Positions 1 through 5,414 of a stretch of DNA of 8,197 bases are shown here, piece by piece. Positions within the stretch are counted from its first letter, which is position 1. Each line of letters opens with the position of its first letter. A model generated the notes under the pieces. It did no database searches, was not told the origin of the DNA, and saw only the letters and a list, made by a program, of their open reading frames with translations. The DNA lies in the NCBI GenBank assembly GCA_903884125.1, contig CAISDR010000108.1, positions 1 to 8,197 on the forward strand, read 5' to 3'. A program made the translations under genes and the position numbers. This DNA is from an uncultured bacterium (lineage in GTDB: Bacteria; Pseudomonadota; Alphaproteobacteria; CAISDR01).

Positions 1-620
1 CTGTACTGGATGAACTTAACTGGGACCCGACTGTAAGCGCTGCGCATATCGGTGTAATTGCTCGCGATGGCGTAATAACCCTATCGGGCCAGGTTGAGAA
101 ATATGCTGATAAGCTGGCCGCTGAAAACGCAGTTCGACGGGTCAAGGGCGTTCAGGCGATAGCAGAAGAAATTGACGTCCGGCTTCCGTTCAATGTCCGC
201 CATGGCGATGAGGAAATTGCACTGGCCGCTGCGGGACGTCTGAAATGGGATGTCTCGGTTCCTGCCGACAGGGTGAAAGTGAAGGTAGAAAAGGGATGGG
301 TCACTCTTACCGGCGAAGTAGACTGGCACTTCCAGCACGACGCCGCAGCCAGTGACATTCGTGGCCTTTGGGGCGTTGTGGGTGTTTCCAATCAAATTAC
401 GATCAAGCCGAAGGCCGACGCGATTAATATCAAAGAACGGATTACAGAAGCTTTGCACCGATCATGGTTTAATCCAATGAAGGTCAACGTTTCTGTTCAA
501 GGTGGTAACGTGACTCTGAGCGGAAATGTCCATGGCTGGTCCGAGCGCGACCAGGCAGGATCAACGGCCTGGGCTGCACCAGGTGTAACATCTGTCTCCA
601 ACAACATTCACGTCGGCTGA
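1..620 (+). CDS. Triple BON-domain protein, 5' end cut by window edge
   Basis: The frame is open from base 3 to a TGA at 618-620, giving 205 visible residues and no start codon. Three BON repeats follow one another: about residues 1-61 (DGVITLSGQV, then a VKGVQAI-type end), 69-135 (KGWVTLTGEV, then GVVGVSNQITI) and 140-204 (GGNVTLSGNV, then GVTSVSNNIHV). Each shows the BON signature: a helix, a G-x-V-T-L-x-G-x-V strand pair, a helix, and a G-V-x-x-V-x-N-x-I strand. Family members are usually only slightly longer, so perhaps ten N-terminal residues are missing. BON proteins such as OsmY are typically periplasmic or membrane/ligand-binding stress proteins; no signal peptide is visible, but the N-terminus is absent. 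An internal GTG at 273 is only the third strand region of repeat 2 and is not a real start. A same-strand stress-type membrane protein follows 164 nt downstream. Confidence 0.9.
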   Translation, partial: VLDELNWDPTVSAAHIGVIARDGVITLSGQVEKYADKLAAENAVRRVKGVQAIAEEIDVRLPFNVRHGDEEIALAAAGRLKWDVSVPADRVKVKVEKGWVTLTGEVDWHFQHDAAASDIRGLWGVVGVSNQITIKPKADAINIKERITEALHRSWFNPMKVNVSVQGGNVTLSGNVHGWSERDQAGSTAWAAPGVTSVSNNIHVG

Positions 621-628
621 TTCAAGCG

Positions 629-643
629 CGGCCGGGTTGGCCG
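629..643 (+). other. Small GC-rich stem-loop after the BON gene
   Basis: A perfect 5-bp stem (CGGCC / GGCCG) with a GGGTT loop starts 9 nt after the BON stop codon. No T-run follows, so it is not a convincing intrinsic terminator. It may protect the mRNA 3' end or be chance in GC-rich DNA. Confidence 0.3.
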
Positions 644-670
644 GGTGTTCCCATCCAGCCTCCCGGTGGC

Positions 671-692
671 GCCGAAATGTTCGCATTTCAGC
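671..692 (+). other. Stem-loop with TTCG tetraloop
   Basis: GAAATG (674-679) and CATTTC (684-689) pair perfectly around a TTCG loop. GC/GC pairs (671-672 with 691-692) extend the stem beyond one C/A mismatch. A T-rich patch (ATTTT at 701-705) lies about 10 nt downstream, too far for a standard intrinsic terminator. It could end the BON transcript or be a 5'-leader element of the gene at 785. Confidence 0.35.
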
Positions 693-718
693 GATGTCAA
701 ATTTTGGATGATACGATG

Positions 719-735
719 CGCTGCAACTGGCAGCG
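719..735 (+). other. Stem-loop upstream of the 184-aa gene
   Basis: CGCTGC (719-724) and GCAGCG (730-735) form a perfect 6-bp stem with a 5-nt AACTG loop, 49 nt upstream of the next start codon. As DNA it could be an operator dyad; as RNA, a leader hairpin. No promoter hexamers are clear enough to tell whether it is transcribed with the downstream gene. Confidence 0.3.
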
Positions 736-784
736 TTCCTCTAAAAATATTCATGGCGCAGCACCTGCGTTATAGGAGTTTAAA

Positions 785-1339
785 ATGGGTTCCCTAGAGT
801 CGCTGGTAGCTGTATTTCCAAATCACACGACCGCAGAAAATGCGATCAAACAGCTTGCGAGAGCCGGGTACGACATGAAAACCCTTTCAGTTGTAGGCAG
901 AGGCTATCATGTAGATGAAAAGGTTATTGGCTTCTACAATATGGCTGATCGTGTAACCTTTTGGGGAACAAGGGGGGCATTTTGGGGTGGTATCTGGGGC
1001 CTATTCACCGGCGGAATTCTTATTACGGTGCCACCAATTGGCGCGGTAATGGCGCTCGGATTTCTTGCAGTCGCAATAATTTCAGCAGTCGAAAATGCGG
1101 TGATTGTTGGTGCCATAAGCGCCCTAAGTGCAGCACTTTTCAGTGTGGGAATTCCCAAAGACAGTGTGATCGCTTATGAATCAGCGCTTTCCGCTGACAA
1201 ATTTTTGATTATGACGCATGGAACAGCTGCTGAGATTATTTTTGCAAAAAAGGTTCTTGCCGATACCGCCCCCCTTGATATCGGGCACTATTACGGTACG
1301 GGTCGGTCAGCATCGCCGCCATTGGCCGCTGGCGTATGA
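785..1339 (+). CDS. Gly-rich membrane protein, general stress 17M / DUF1269-like
   Basis: 184 aa. An AGGAG at 774-778 lies 6 nt before the ATG, fixing the start. Residues 1-55 form a soluble alpha/beta region (VAVFPNHTTAENAIKQL, then LSVVGRGYH) resembling the N-terminal domain of general stress protein 17M / YflT, where the protein is proposed to pass from one strand-helix unit to the next. Residues 60-121 are hydrophobic and glycine-patterned (GAFWGGIWGLFTGG, then two Ala/Gly/Ile-rich stretches), as in DUF1269-type proteins, and probably make two or three membrane-inserted helices. Residues 122-165 return to a soluble strand-helix (DKFLIMTHG, then a helix ending KKVLAD). The C-terminal tail is low complexity. 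The molecular function of this family is not established; a stress or envelope role is inferred from relatives and from the BON neighbour. Codon use resembles its surroundings. Confidence 0.7.
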   Translation: MGSLESLVAVFPNHTTAENAIKQLARAGYDMKTLSVVGRGYHVDEKVIGFYNMADRVTFWGTRGAFWGGIWGLFTGGILITVPPIGAVMALGFLAVAIISAVENAVIVGAISALSAALFSVGIPKDSVIAYESALSADKFLIMTHGTAAEIIFAKKVLADTAPLDIGHYYGTGRSASPPLAAGV

Positions 1340-1393
1340 ATTAGAAGATCTGATGGCTTTTGCGAACTAGGGCCTGTTCTAGAGCAATCACAA

Positions 1394-1837
1394 TCAATTC
1401 ACAAATGTTGACTGTGCTGGCCAGGTAAAAATGATATGTTCCGATGGGTGTTTTTCAAGATTAATATATCGAACTTGTGAAATTCCGAATGCGGTTGCAG
1501 TAATTTTGAATCGACCTCGTGGAAGGTCGACGGTTAGAAACGGGCCGTCGGATGTAACCGATAGTAGGTTTTTCCCTAGGTTGTCATCAATCTGAATTTT
1601 CTGGCCGGCACTGTATTCATTGATCCTGCCATGCTGCTCGATGAATTCGAGCAGCAGAGAGTGGTGGAGTGAATCTGCCTTTATGGCTGCAGATTCATCG
1701 AGCCCAATTCCGCCACTGTAGTAAGATATTGCATTCTGTGTCTGGACAGGTGGCAGACCGTCGACGGCCAACGCGCCGCCACTTGAAAGTAGCACTACCG
1801 GTCCCATCGCCCAGGCGATGAATTTCGTGTTGATCAA
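1394..1837 (-). CDS. Secreted small protein, carboxypeptidase regulatory-like fold
   Basis: 147 aa, starting at TTG (1835-1837). The start is chosen because AGGAG (1844-1848) lies exactly 6 nt upstream; the next in-frame ATG is residue 11, inside the signal peptide. Residues 1-24 are a signal peptide (hydrophobic core MGPVVLLSS, cleavage ALA|VDG), so the product is periplasmic or outer-surface. The mature part carries YYSGGIGLDE (39-48), a central helix, then strand motifs SDGPFLTVDLPRGRFKI (96-112) and a final FTWP (137-140). The D-G-P-x-x-x-V-x-L-P-x-G-x-x-x-I/V pattern is typical of carboxypeptidase regulatory-like / transthyretin-like beta-sandwich modules, which bind rather than catalyse. 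No catalytic residues are visible. It converges on the 184-aa gene and lies 265 bp downstream of the 65-aa gene on the same strand. Confidence 0.75.
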   Translation of the reverse strand: MINTKFIAWAMGPVVLLSSGGALAVDGLPPVQTQNAISYYSGGIGLDESAAIKADSLHHSLLLEFIEQHGRINEYSAGQKIQIDDNLGKNLLSVTSDGPFLTVDLPRGRFKITATAFGISQVRYINLEKHPSEHIIFTWPAQSTFVN

Positions 1838-1843
1838 TATCGA

Positions 1844-1848
1844 CTCCT
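1844..1848 (-). promoter_or_regulatory. Ribosome binding site deciding a TTG start
   Basis: AGGAG read on the minus strand, 6 nt upstream of TTG at 1837. It matches the spacing of the other genes here and is the main reason to accept a TTG start for the secreted 147-aa protein. Confidence 0.7.
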
Positions 1849-1936
1849 GCTTGGCGTGAAGTTTGGCCGAATGAGGGTGAATATGCGCAATGGGAACGTT
1901 TGAACATCTGGACGATCTGTCCGGTCAAATGTGCCG

Positions 1937-1967
1937 ATCACGGGTGATGTTGATTGACGGGTTCAAT
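1937..1967. promoter_or_regulatory. Pair of dyads, possible operator
   Basis: Two short perfect inverted repeats sit side by side: ATCAC-GG-GTGAT (1937-1948) and ATTGA-CGGGT-TCAAT (1953-1967). Both contain CGGGT, spaced 17 bp apart, and their centres are about 17.5 bp apart. They lie 100-130 bp upstream of the minus-strand TTG start at 1837, between two minus-strand genes, where a promoter for that gene would be expected. No regulator family is recognised; short dyads like these can arise by chance. Confidence 0.3.
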
Positions 1968-2056
1968 GTTCTTTGCCGAAACGGAATAGTCTGGATATTA
2001 TGATCTGCCTCACCCCACCTGACATTTGCATGTAGAAGGAATGAGGCATTTATTGA

Positions 2057-2089
2057 TCAGTATTTCCGGTTTGGAAGGTTTGTTACTGA
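2057..2089 (-). other. Nested hairpin at the 3' end of the 65-aa gene
   Basis: An outer perfect pair TCAGTA (2057-2062) / TACTGA (2084-2089) encloses an inner TTCC (2064-2067) / GGAA (2073-2076) with a 5-nt loop. It starts 13 nt beyond the stop codon of the minus-strand 65-aa gene, a natural place for a transcript-end structure. On the minus strand no U-run follows, so it is not a standard intrinsic terminator. Confidence 0.3.
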
Positions 2090-2102
2090 CTTGACTATCA
2101 GA

Positions 2103-2300
2103 TCAGTGCGCGGCTGCCTTGCTTTTGTCACAGGCACCCTTGCTTTGACCATGGGCCGCTTCGCTGAGCTTGTGCGCTGTATCGGCTGTCGAGGCTGCAG
2201 CTTTGTGGTCTCCTTTTGCATGCTGATCCGAAGCTGCGCGATGGCTTTTTGCTGCGGCCTCTAAGGCATCAGCTGCCTTTGTGTTTGTCATTGCTGGCAT
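2103..2300 (-). CDS. Small Ala/Lys/His-rich hypothetical protein
   Basis: 65 aa, ATG start with AGGAG (2308-2312) 7 nt upstream; a second ATG at residue 4 has poorer spacing. Of 65 residues 21 are Ala, 8 Lys and 6 His, with a single Cys (57) and no hydrophobic stretch, so the protein is soluble, hydrophilic and probably helical or disordered. Short units such as AAAKSH, HAKGDHKAAA and TAHKLSEAAH recur at loose intervals. The composition recalls small histone-H1-like or desiccation/stress proteins, and spaced His residues could bind metal, but no family is recognised with certainty. The good ribosome binding site and clean end before structured DNA argue that it is a real gene. It is transcribed divergently from the DUF3604 operon across a 369-bp region. 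Confidence 0.65.
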   Translation of the reverse strand: MPAMTNTKAADALEAAAKSHRAASDQHAKGDHKAAASTADTAHKLSEAAHGQSKGACDKSKAAAH

Positions 2301-2368
2301 GATTTTTCTCCTGAATAGTTAGACCAATTTAATGGGCGCGGATATTTCCAGCTTTATGCCGTACTCAA

Positions 2369-2404
2369 CACGGCCCTGCTTGCAGGGTTTGATTTCCACC
2401 CGTG
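2369..2404. other. Nested inverted repeat
   Basis: The inner arms CCCTGC (2374-2379) and GCAGGG (2382-2387) are perfect with a 2-nt loop; the outer arms CACGG (2369-2373) and CCGTG (2400-2404) can also pair. On the plus strand TTTGATTT follows the inner hairpin, faintly terminator-like, but no plus-strand gene ends nearby. It lies 69 bp upstream of the minus-strand ATG at 2300 and is more likely a leader structure or operator. Confidence 0.3.
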
Positions 2405-2430
2405 GCCAAGACCGCTCGAATAAGGGAATA

Positions 2431-2444
2431 CTGATTTGAATCAG
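2431..2444. promoter_or_regulatory. FNR/FixK-like palindrome
   Basis: CTGATTTGAATCAG is a perfect 14-bp dyad (CTGAT-N4-ATCAG, arms extending to 6 bp). It matches the CRP/FNR-superfamily box TTGAT-N4-ATCAA at 8 of the 10 specified bases; the two differences are the symmetric outermost positions. It is 131 bp upstream of the minus-strand 65-aa gene and 226 bp upstream of the DUF3604 ATG, so it could control either. Regulation by oxygen or nitric oxide is inference only. Confidence 0.35.
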
Positions 2445-2504
2445 GCGTCACCGTTAGTGTCGGAAAATACGTAGCTATAAGGTAAAGCAGCCGACGGAAT
2501 AGGT

Positions 2505-2522
2505 ATGTTCTGGATGTTCTGA
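2505..2522. repeat. Tandem 9-bp direct repeat
   Basis: ATGTTCTGG (2505-2513) is followed directly by ATGTTCTGA (2514-2522), differing only in the last base. A further TTCTGAC occurs at 2538-2544. Such direct repeats are typical of response-regulator sites, though the 9-bp period is not one recognised from a named family such as PhoB. Confidence 0.4.
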
Positions 2523-2577
2523 CCATGACATGCGGCATTCTGACAATTGCCGTTAGGTGGTTGCGGCCGTGGATGCA

Positions 2578-2598
2578 AATGGTTCCGCACGAACCATT
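2578..2598. promoter_or_regulatory. Perfect 8-bp inverted repeat upstream of the operon promoter
   Basis: AATGGTTC (2578-2585) and GAACCATT (2591-2598) are exact inverted copies around a 5-nt CGCAC spacer. The repeat ends 18 bp before the candidate -35 hexamer of the DUF3604 operon, where an activator would bind. It is the longest perfect dyad noticed in the intergenic DNA of this window. Terminator function is unlikely because no T-run follows on either strand. Confidence 0.45.
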
Positions 2599-2616
2599 CC
2601 CCTGATGACACGCATG

Positions 2617-2645
2617 TTGAAAATTGTTAAGAATGTTACAAATAT
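2617..2645 (+). promoter_or_regulatory. Candidate promoter of the DUF3604 operon
   Basis: TTGAAA (2617-2622) and AAATAT (2640-2645) are separated by 17 bp in the most AT-rich part of the intergenic region. The -35 is close to consensus (4-5 of 6) while the -10 is weak (3 of 6). Transcription would start near 2652, giving a leader of under 20 nt that just includes the GGGAGGA ribosome binding site. The weak -10 would fit dependence on an activator at the nearby dyad. Confidence 0.3.
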
Positions 2646-2669
2646 TAAAGCGCCCTGGGAGGAAGTGAT

Positions 2670-4541
2670 ATGGTAATTCGTTGGAAAATTAGCACTTTTG
2701 CTTTGACGCTGGCGATTGGTGCGGCCAGCGCAGCTTTTGCAAACGAAACTACGCCTGGCGATGCTACACGCGTGTTTTGGGGCAATACTCATTTGCATAC
2801 AAAAAATTCAGGCGATGCCATCTTGTTTGGTGCTCGTCTTGGACCGGAAGAGGCGTTTCGGTTTGCGCGCGGTGACCTTGTGAAATCATCGACCGGTCAG
2901 GATGCCCAGATTGATCGCCCATTGGATTTTCTTGTGGTATCCGATCATGCTGAAGGCATAGGTACAGGACGTGAGCTTCTGGCTGGTAATCCGTTGTATA
3001 TGGCTGATCCGACGCTGAAACGTTGGCATGACATGATGCTTGGCACGCCCGAGGAAGCTCATCAGGCCGCCCGTGAACTGATCAGCGCGTTTGCCCAGGA
3101 ACGGCTTCCTGCTGCGATGAATGATCCTAAGGTGGCGACGCAAATCATCGCATCGGTATGGCAGGAGTATCTGGCTACCGCTGAAAGCTATAATCAGCCT
3201 GGAAAGTTTACGACTTTGCTTGGCTATGAATATACCTCAACGCCTAAGGGAAACAATTTGCACCGGATTGTCATCTTCAGGGATGGTGCGGCGCGGGTTG
3301 GAAAAATTTTGCCATTCTCGTCGCTTCAGTCTCAAGACCCTGAGAAGCTCTGGGCCTTTTTATCGAACTATGAAGACAAGACCGGCGGCAAGGTTCTGGC
3401 GATCCCGCATAATGGCGATTTGTCAAACGGATTGATGTATTCGCTAAATGACTTCGAAGGTCGGCCGATGACCGCCGACTATGCACGCCGCCGCGCACGA
3501 TGGGAACCGTTGACCGAGGTTACCCAAATCAAGGGGGATAGTGAAACGCACCCCTATCTGTCGCCCAAAGATGAATTCAATGATTTTGGCCATCAGGGCT
3601 GGGATCAGGGAAACCTGGATCTGTCGTCACCTAAGAAACTGGATATGCTCGCCGGCGATTATGTCCGCTCGGCGTTAAAACGTGGATTATCGCTTGAAAA
3701 AGCAATCGGCACCAATCCTTTCAAGTTGGGTATGATCGGTGCCACGGATGCGCATAATGCCCTCTCATCTGCGGGTGAACGCAGTTTCTTTGGCGAAGAG
3801 GCCGGAAGCGAGCCTGGTCCGGTTCGCGCCATGAGTGTCGAGGAGCGTGGCGGCATGATCCGGTATGGTTGGCAGCGGCTGTCCGGTGGCTATACCGCTG
3901 TCTGGGCCCATGAAAATACCCGAGAGGCCCTGTTCGATGCAATGCTGCGAAAGGAAGTCTATGCCACCACCGGTACACGGCTGACATTGCGCTTTTTTGG
4001 TGGGTGGGATTTTTCGGCTGGTGATCTGAGAGGGGACATTGCCACGGTTGGCTATGCCCGCGGGGTGCCCATGGGCGGCGATCTGAAAGAAAATCGGAAA
4101 AATGATGGTGCGCCCACATTCATTCTCAGTGCGCTTAAAGACCCGGTAGGCGGCAATCTTGATCGATTGCAGGTGGTCAAGGGCTGGGTTGATGCCAAAG
4201 GCGACGCGCATGAAAAAGTATTCGATGTTGCCTGGAGTAACCCAGCCAAACGGCATAAGGATCGCAACGGCAAACTGACGCCAGTAGGTGATACGGTTGA
4301 TCTGACCAAAGCGACATTTGAAAACACAATTGGTGCCGCACAGTTGTCAAAGATCTGGACGGACCCGGAATTCGATCCAGCCCAGCCCGCATTTTATTAT
4401 GTTCGGGCTCTGGAAATTCCAACACCCCGGTGGCCCGCCTATGATGCGGTTCGCTTCGGGGTAAAACCGATGAATGGTGCAAAGCTGAAAGACCAGCAAC
4501 GCGCCTATTCCTCGCCAATCTGGTATGAACCCAGAACCTGA
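2670..4541 (+). CDS. Secreted DUF3604 family protein, PHP-like metal-binding
   Basis: 623 aa, a usual length for DUF3604 (Pfam PF12228). GGGAGGA at 2657-2663 lies 6 nt before the ATG. Residues 1-24 are a signal peptide (cleavage AFA|NET), so the protein acts in the periplasm or outside. Right after it comes WGNTHLHT (37-44) with the H-x-H pair (H41, H43); then DFLVVSDHAE (86-95, D92/H93), LGYEYTS (184-190, E187) with NNLH (H198), IPHNGD (245-250, H247), EVTQIKGDSETHP (283-295) and GATDAHN (357-363, D360/H362). These His/Asp clusters follow the layout of metal ligands in the PHP / amidohydrolase-like phosphoesterase fold, so a metal-dependent hydrolase is inferred; the substrate is unknown. 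The C-terminal ~190 residues (after KEVYATTGTR) form a probable beta-rich domain (YYVRALEIPTPRWPAYD near 576-592). It is first in a three-gene operon, and the next gene starts 3 nt after its stop. Confidence 0.9.
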   Translation: MVIRWKISTFALTLAIGAASAAFANETTPGDATRVFWGNTHLHTKNSGDAILFGARLGPEEAFRFARGDLVKSSTGQDAQIDRPLDFLVVSDHAEGIGTGRELLAGNPLYMADPTLKRWHDMMLGTPEEAHQAARELISAFAQERLPAAMNDPKVATQIIASVWQEYLATAESYNQPGKFTTLLGYEYTSTPKGNNLHRIVIFRDGAARVGKILPFSSLQSQDPEKLWAFLSNYEDKTGGKVLAIPHNGDLSNGLMYSLNDFEGRPMTADYARRRARWEPLTEVTQIKGDSETHPYLSPKDEFNDFGHQGWDQGNLDLSSPKKLDMLAGDYVRSALKRGLSLEKAIGTNPFKLGMIGATDAHNALSSAGERSFFGEEAGSEPGPVRAMSVEERGGMIRYGWQRLSGGYTAVWAHENTREALFDAMLRKEVYATTGTRLTLRFFGGWDFSAGDLRGDIATVGYARGVPMGGDLKENRKNDGAPTFILSALKDPVGGNLDRLQVVKGWVDAKGDAHEKVFDVAWSNPAKRHKDRNGKLTPVGDTVDLTKATFENTIGAAQLSKIWTDPEFDPAQPAFYYVRALEIPTPRWPAYDAVRFGVKPMNGAKLKDQQRAYSSPIWYEPRT

Positions 4542-4544
4542 TCC

Positions 4545-5414
4545 ATGGGTGGAAATGTCCGGCAGCCAGGGTTGGTCAGACAGATCATTGGCGAGCCATT
4601 TGTGCATTTTCTGGCATTGGGTGCCGCGATATTTGTGTGGCATGGGCTGGCTGGCGATTTACGATCAGCCAGCCCATCACCGATTGCTGATCGTAAGATA
4701 ACCATCACAAGCGATCAGATCAGGCAGCTTGCAACTCAGTGGGCTACCGCCTGGGATCGCGAACCAAGCGCCGACGAGATTGATGGCCTTGTTCGCGATT
4801 TTATCAGGGAAGAAGTTTATTATCGCGAGGCGTTGCGCCTGGGGCTGGATCGGGATGATCTTGTGGTGCGGCGGCGGCTGCGGTCGAAAATGGAATTTCT
4901 GGCATCAGCCGAATTGGAAAATGCAAGACCTGATGAAGCCGTTTTGCGGGCATGGTTTGAGAAAAACCGTGATCGCTATCTACCTCTGACAGAACTGTCA
5001 TTTGATCAGGTCTATCTTGGCGGACCTGGCGGTAGAGATATTTCTGGAAATGCAAACGAGCTGCTGGGAAAATTGCAAGCTGGCGCCGACCCGAGCACCT
5101 TAGGCGAGCCAGCACCGATCCCATCTTCCTTCGAACAGGCATCAGCGTCAGAGATCGTACGCATGTTTGGGGCAGATGGGCTGGCAGCGTTACTGGTCGC
5201 GCCATTAGGCCGGTGGACCGGTCCAGTAAAGTCAGGTATCGGCCTGCATCTTTTTCATGTGCGCCGAATTACCAATGACCGACAGGCTTCCTTCGACGAT
5301 CACCGTCAGCAGGTCGAAAATGATTGGCGTGCGGAAACCCTTGCTGAACGCGAAGAGCGCGGATACCAATCATTGTTGAGTGCCTACAGCATCCATATCG
5401 AGCGACTTAAATGA
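4545..5414 (+). CDS. Membrane-anchored parvulin-like peptidyl-prolyl isomerase
   Basis: 289 aa. Residues 19-35 are a single hydrophobic segment (VHFLALGAAIFVWHG) preceded by basic residues, giving an N-in membrane anchor with the rest in the periplasm. Residues 50-145 form a charged helical region typical of SurA/PpiD-type chaperone segments (FIREEVYYREALRLGLD, 86-102, is the classic motif of this group). Residues 148-242 resemble a PpiC rotamase domain: ELSFDQVYLG opens it and APLGRWTGPVKSGIGLHLFHVRRI (219-242) closes it. The middle is short and lacks the usual GGxLG stretch, so catalytic activity is doubtful and it may act only as a chaperone. No clear ribosome binding site precedes the ATG, which lies 3 nt after the DUF3604 stop, suggesting translational coupling. 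A role in folding or delivering the DUF3604 protein or the HupE-like protein is inferred from position. Confidence 0.85.
   Translation: MGGNVRQPGLVRQIIGEPFVHFLALGAAIFVWHGLAGDLRSASPSPIADRKITITSDQIRQLATQWATAWDREPSADEIDGLVRDFIREEVYYREALRLGLDRDDLVVRRRLRSKMEFLASAELENARPDEAVLRAWFEKNRDRYLPLTELSFDQVYLGGPGGRDISGNANELLGKLQAGADPSTLGEPAPIPSSFEQASASEIVRMFGADGLAALLVAPLGRWTGPVKSGIGLHLFHVRRITNDRQASFDDHRQQVENDWRAETLAEREERGYQSLLSAYSIHIERLK

Larger units (their letters stand above)
2301..2669. other. 369-bp divergent intergenic regulatory region
   Basis: No credible gene is seen here; the longest plus-strand candidate from an ATG (2525-2605, 26 codons) lacks a ribosome binding site. The stretch holds, left to right: the ribosome binding site of the minus-strand 65-aa gene, a nested hairpin (2369-2404), an FNR/FixK-like palindrome (2431-2444), a 9-bp tandem repeat (2505-2522), a perfect 8-bp hairpin (2578-2598), an AT-rich candidate promoter (2617-2645) and the ribosome binding site of the DUF3604 gene. 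It must carry promoters for both directions. Confidence 0.6.

Noticed and set aside
1362..1393. Possible mobile-element end (GGGCCTGTTCT) between the convergent small genes
   Set aside because: No matching inverted copy, no target-site duplication and no transposase in the window.
2525..2605. Possible 26-codon leader peptide on the plus strand upstream of the operon
   Set aside because: No ribosome binding site at a useful distance, no codon run suggesting attenuation, and its end lies upstream of the candidate promoter.
621..2669. General stress (EcfG-type GGAAC-N16/17-CGTT) promoters upstream of the small stress-type genes
   Set aside because: GGAAC occurrences near 1893 and on the minus strand near 736 and 2585 were checked by eye; none has a properly spaced CGTT.
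3721..4256. Long minus-strand open frames inside the DUF3604 gene (and similar ones inside the parvulin-like gene)
   Set aside because: They lie wholly within clearly recognised genes, have no recognisable domains, and reflect codon bias of the coding strand.
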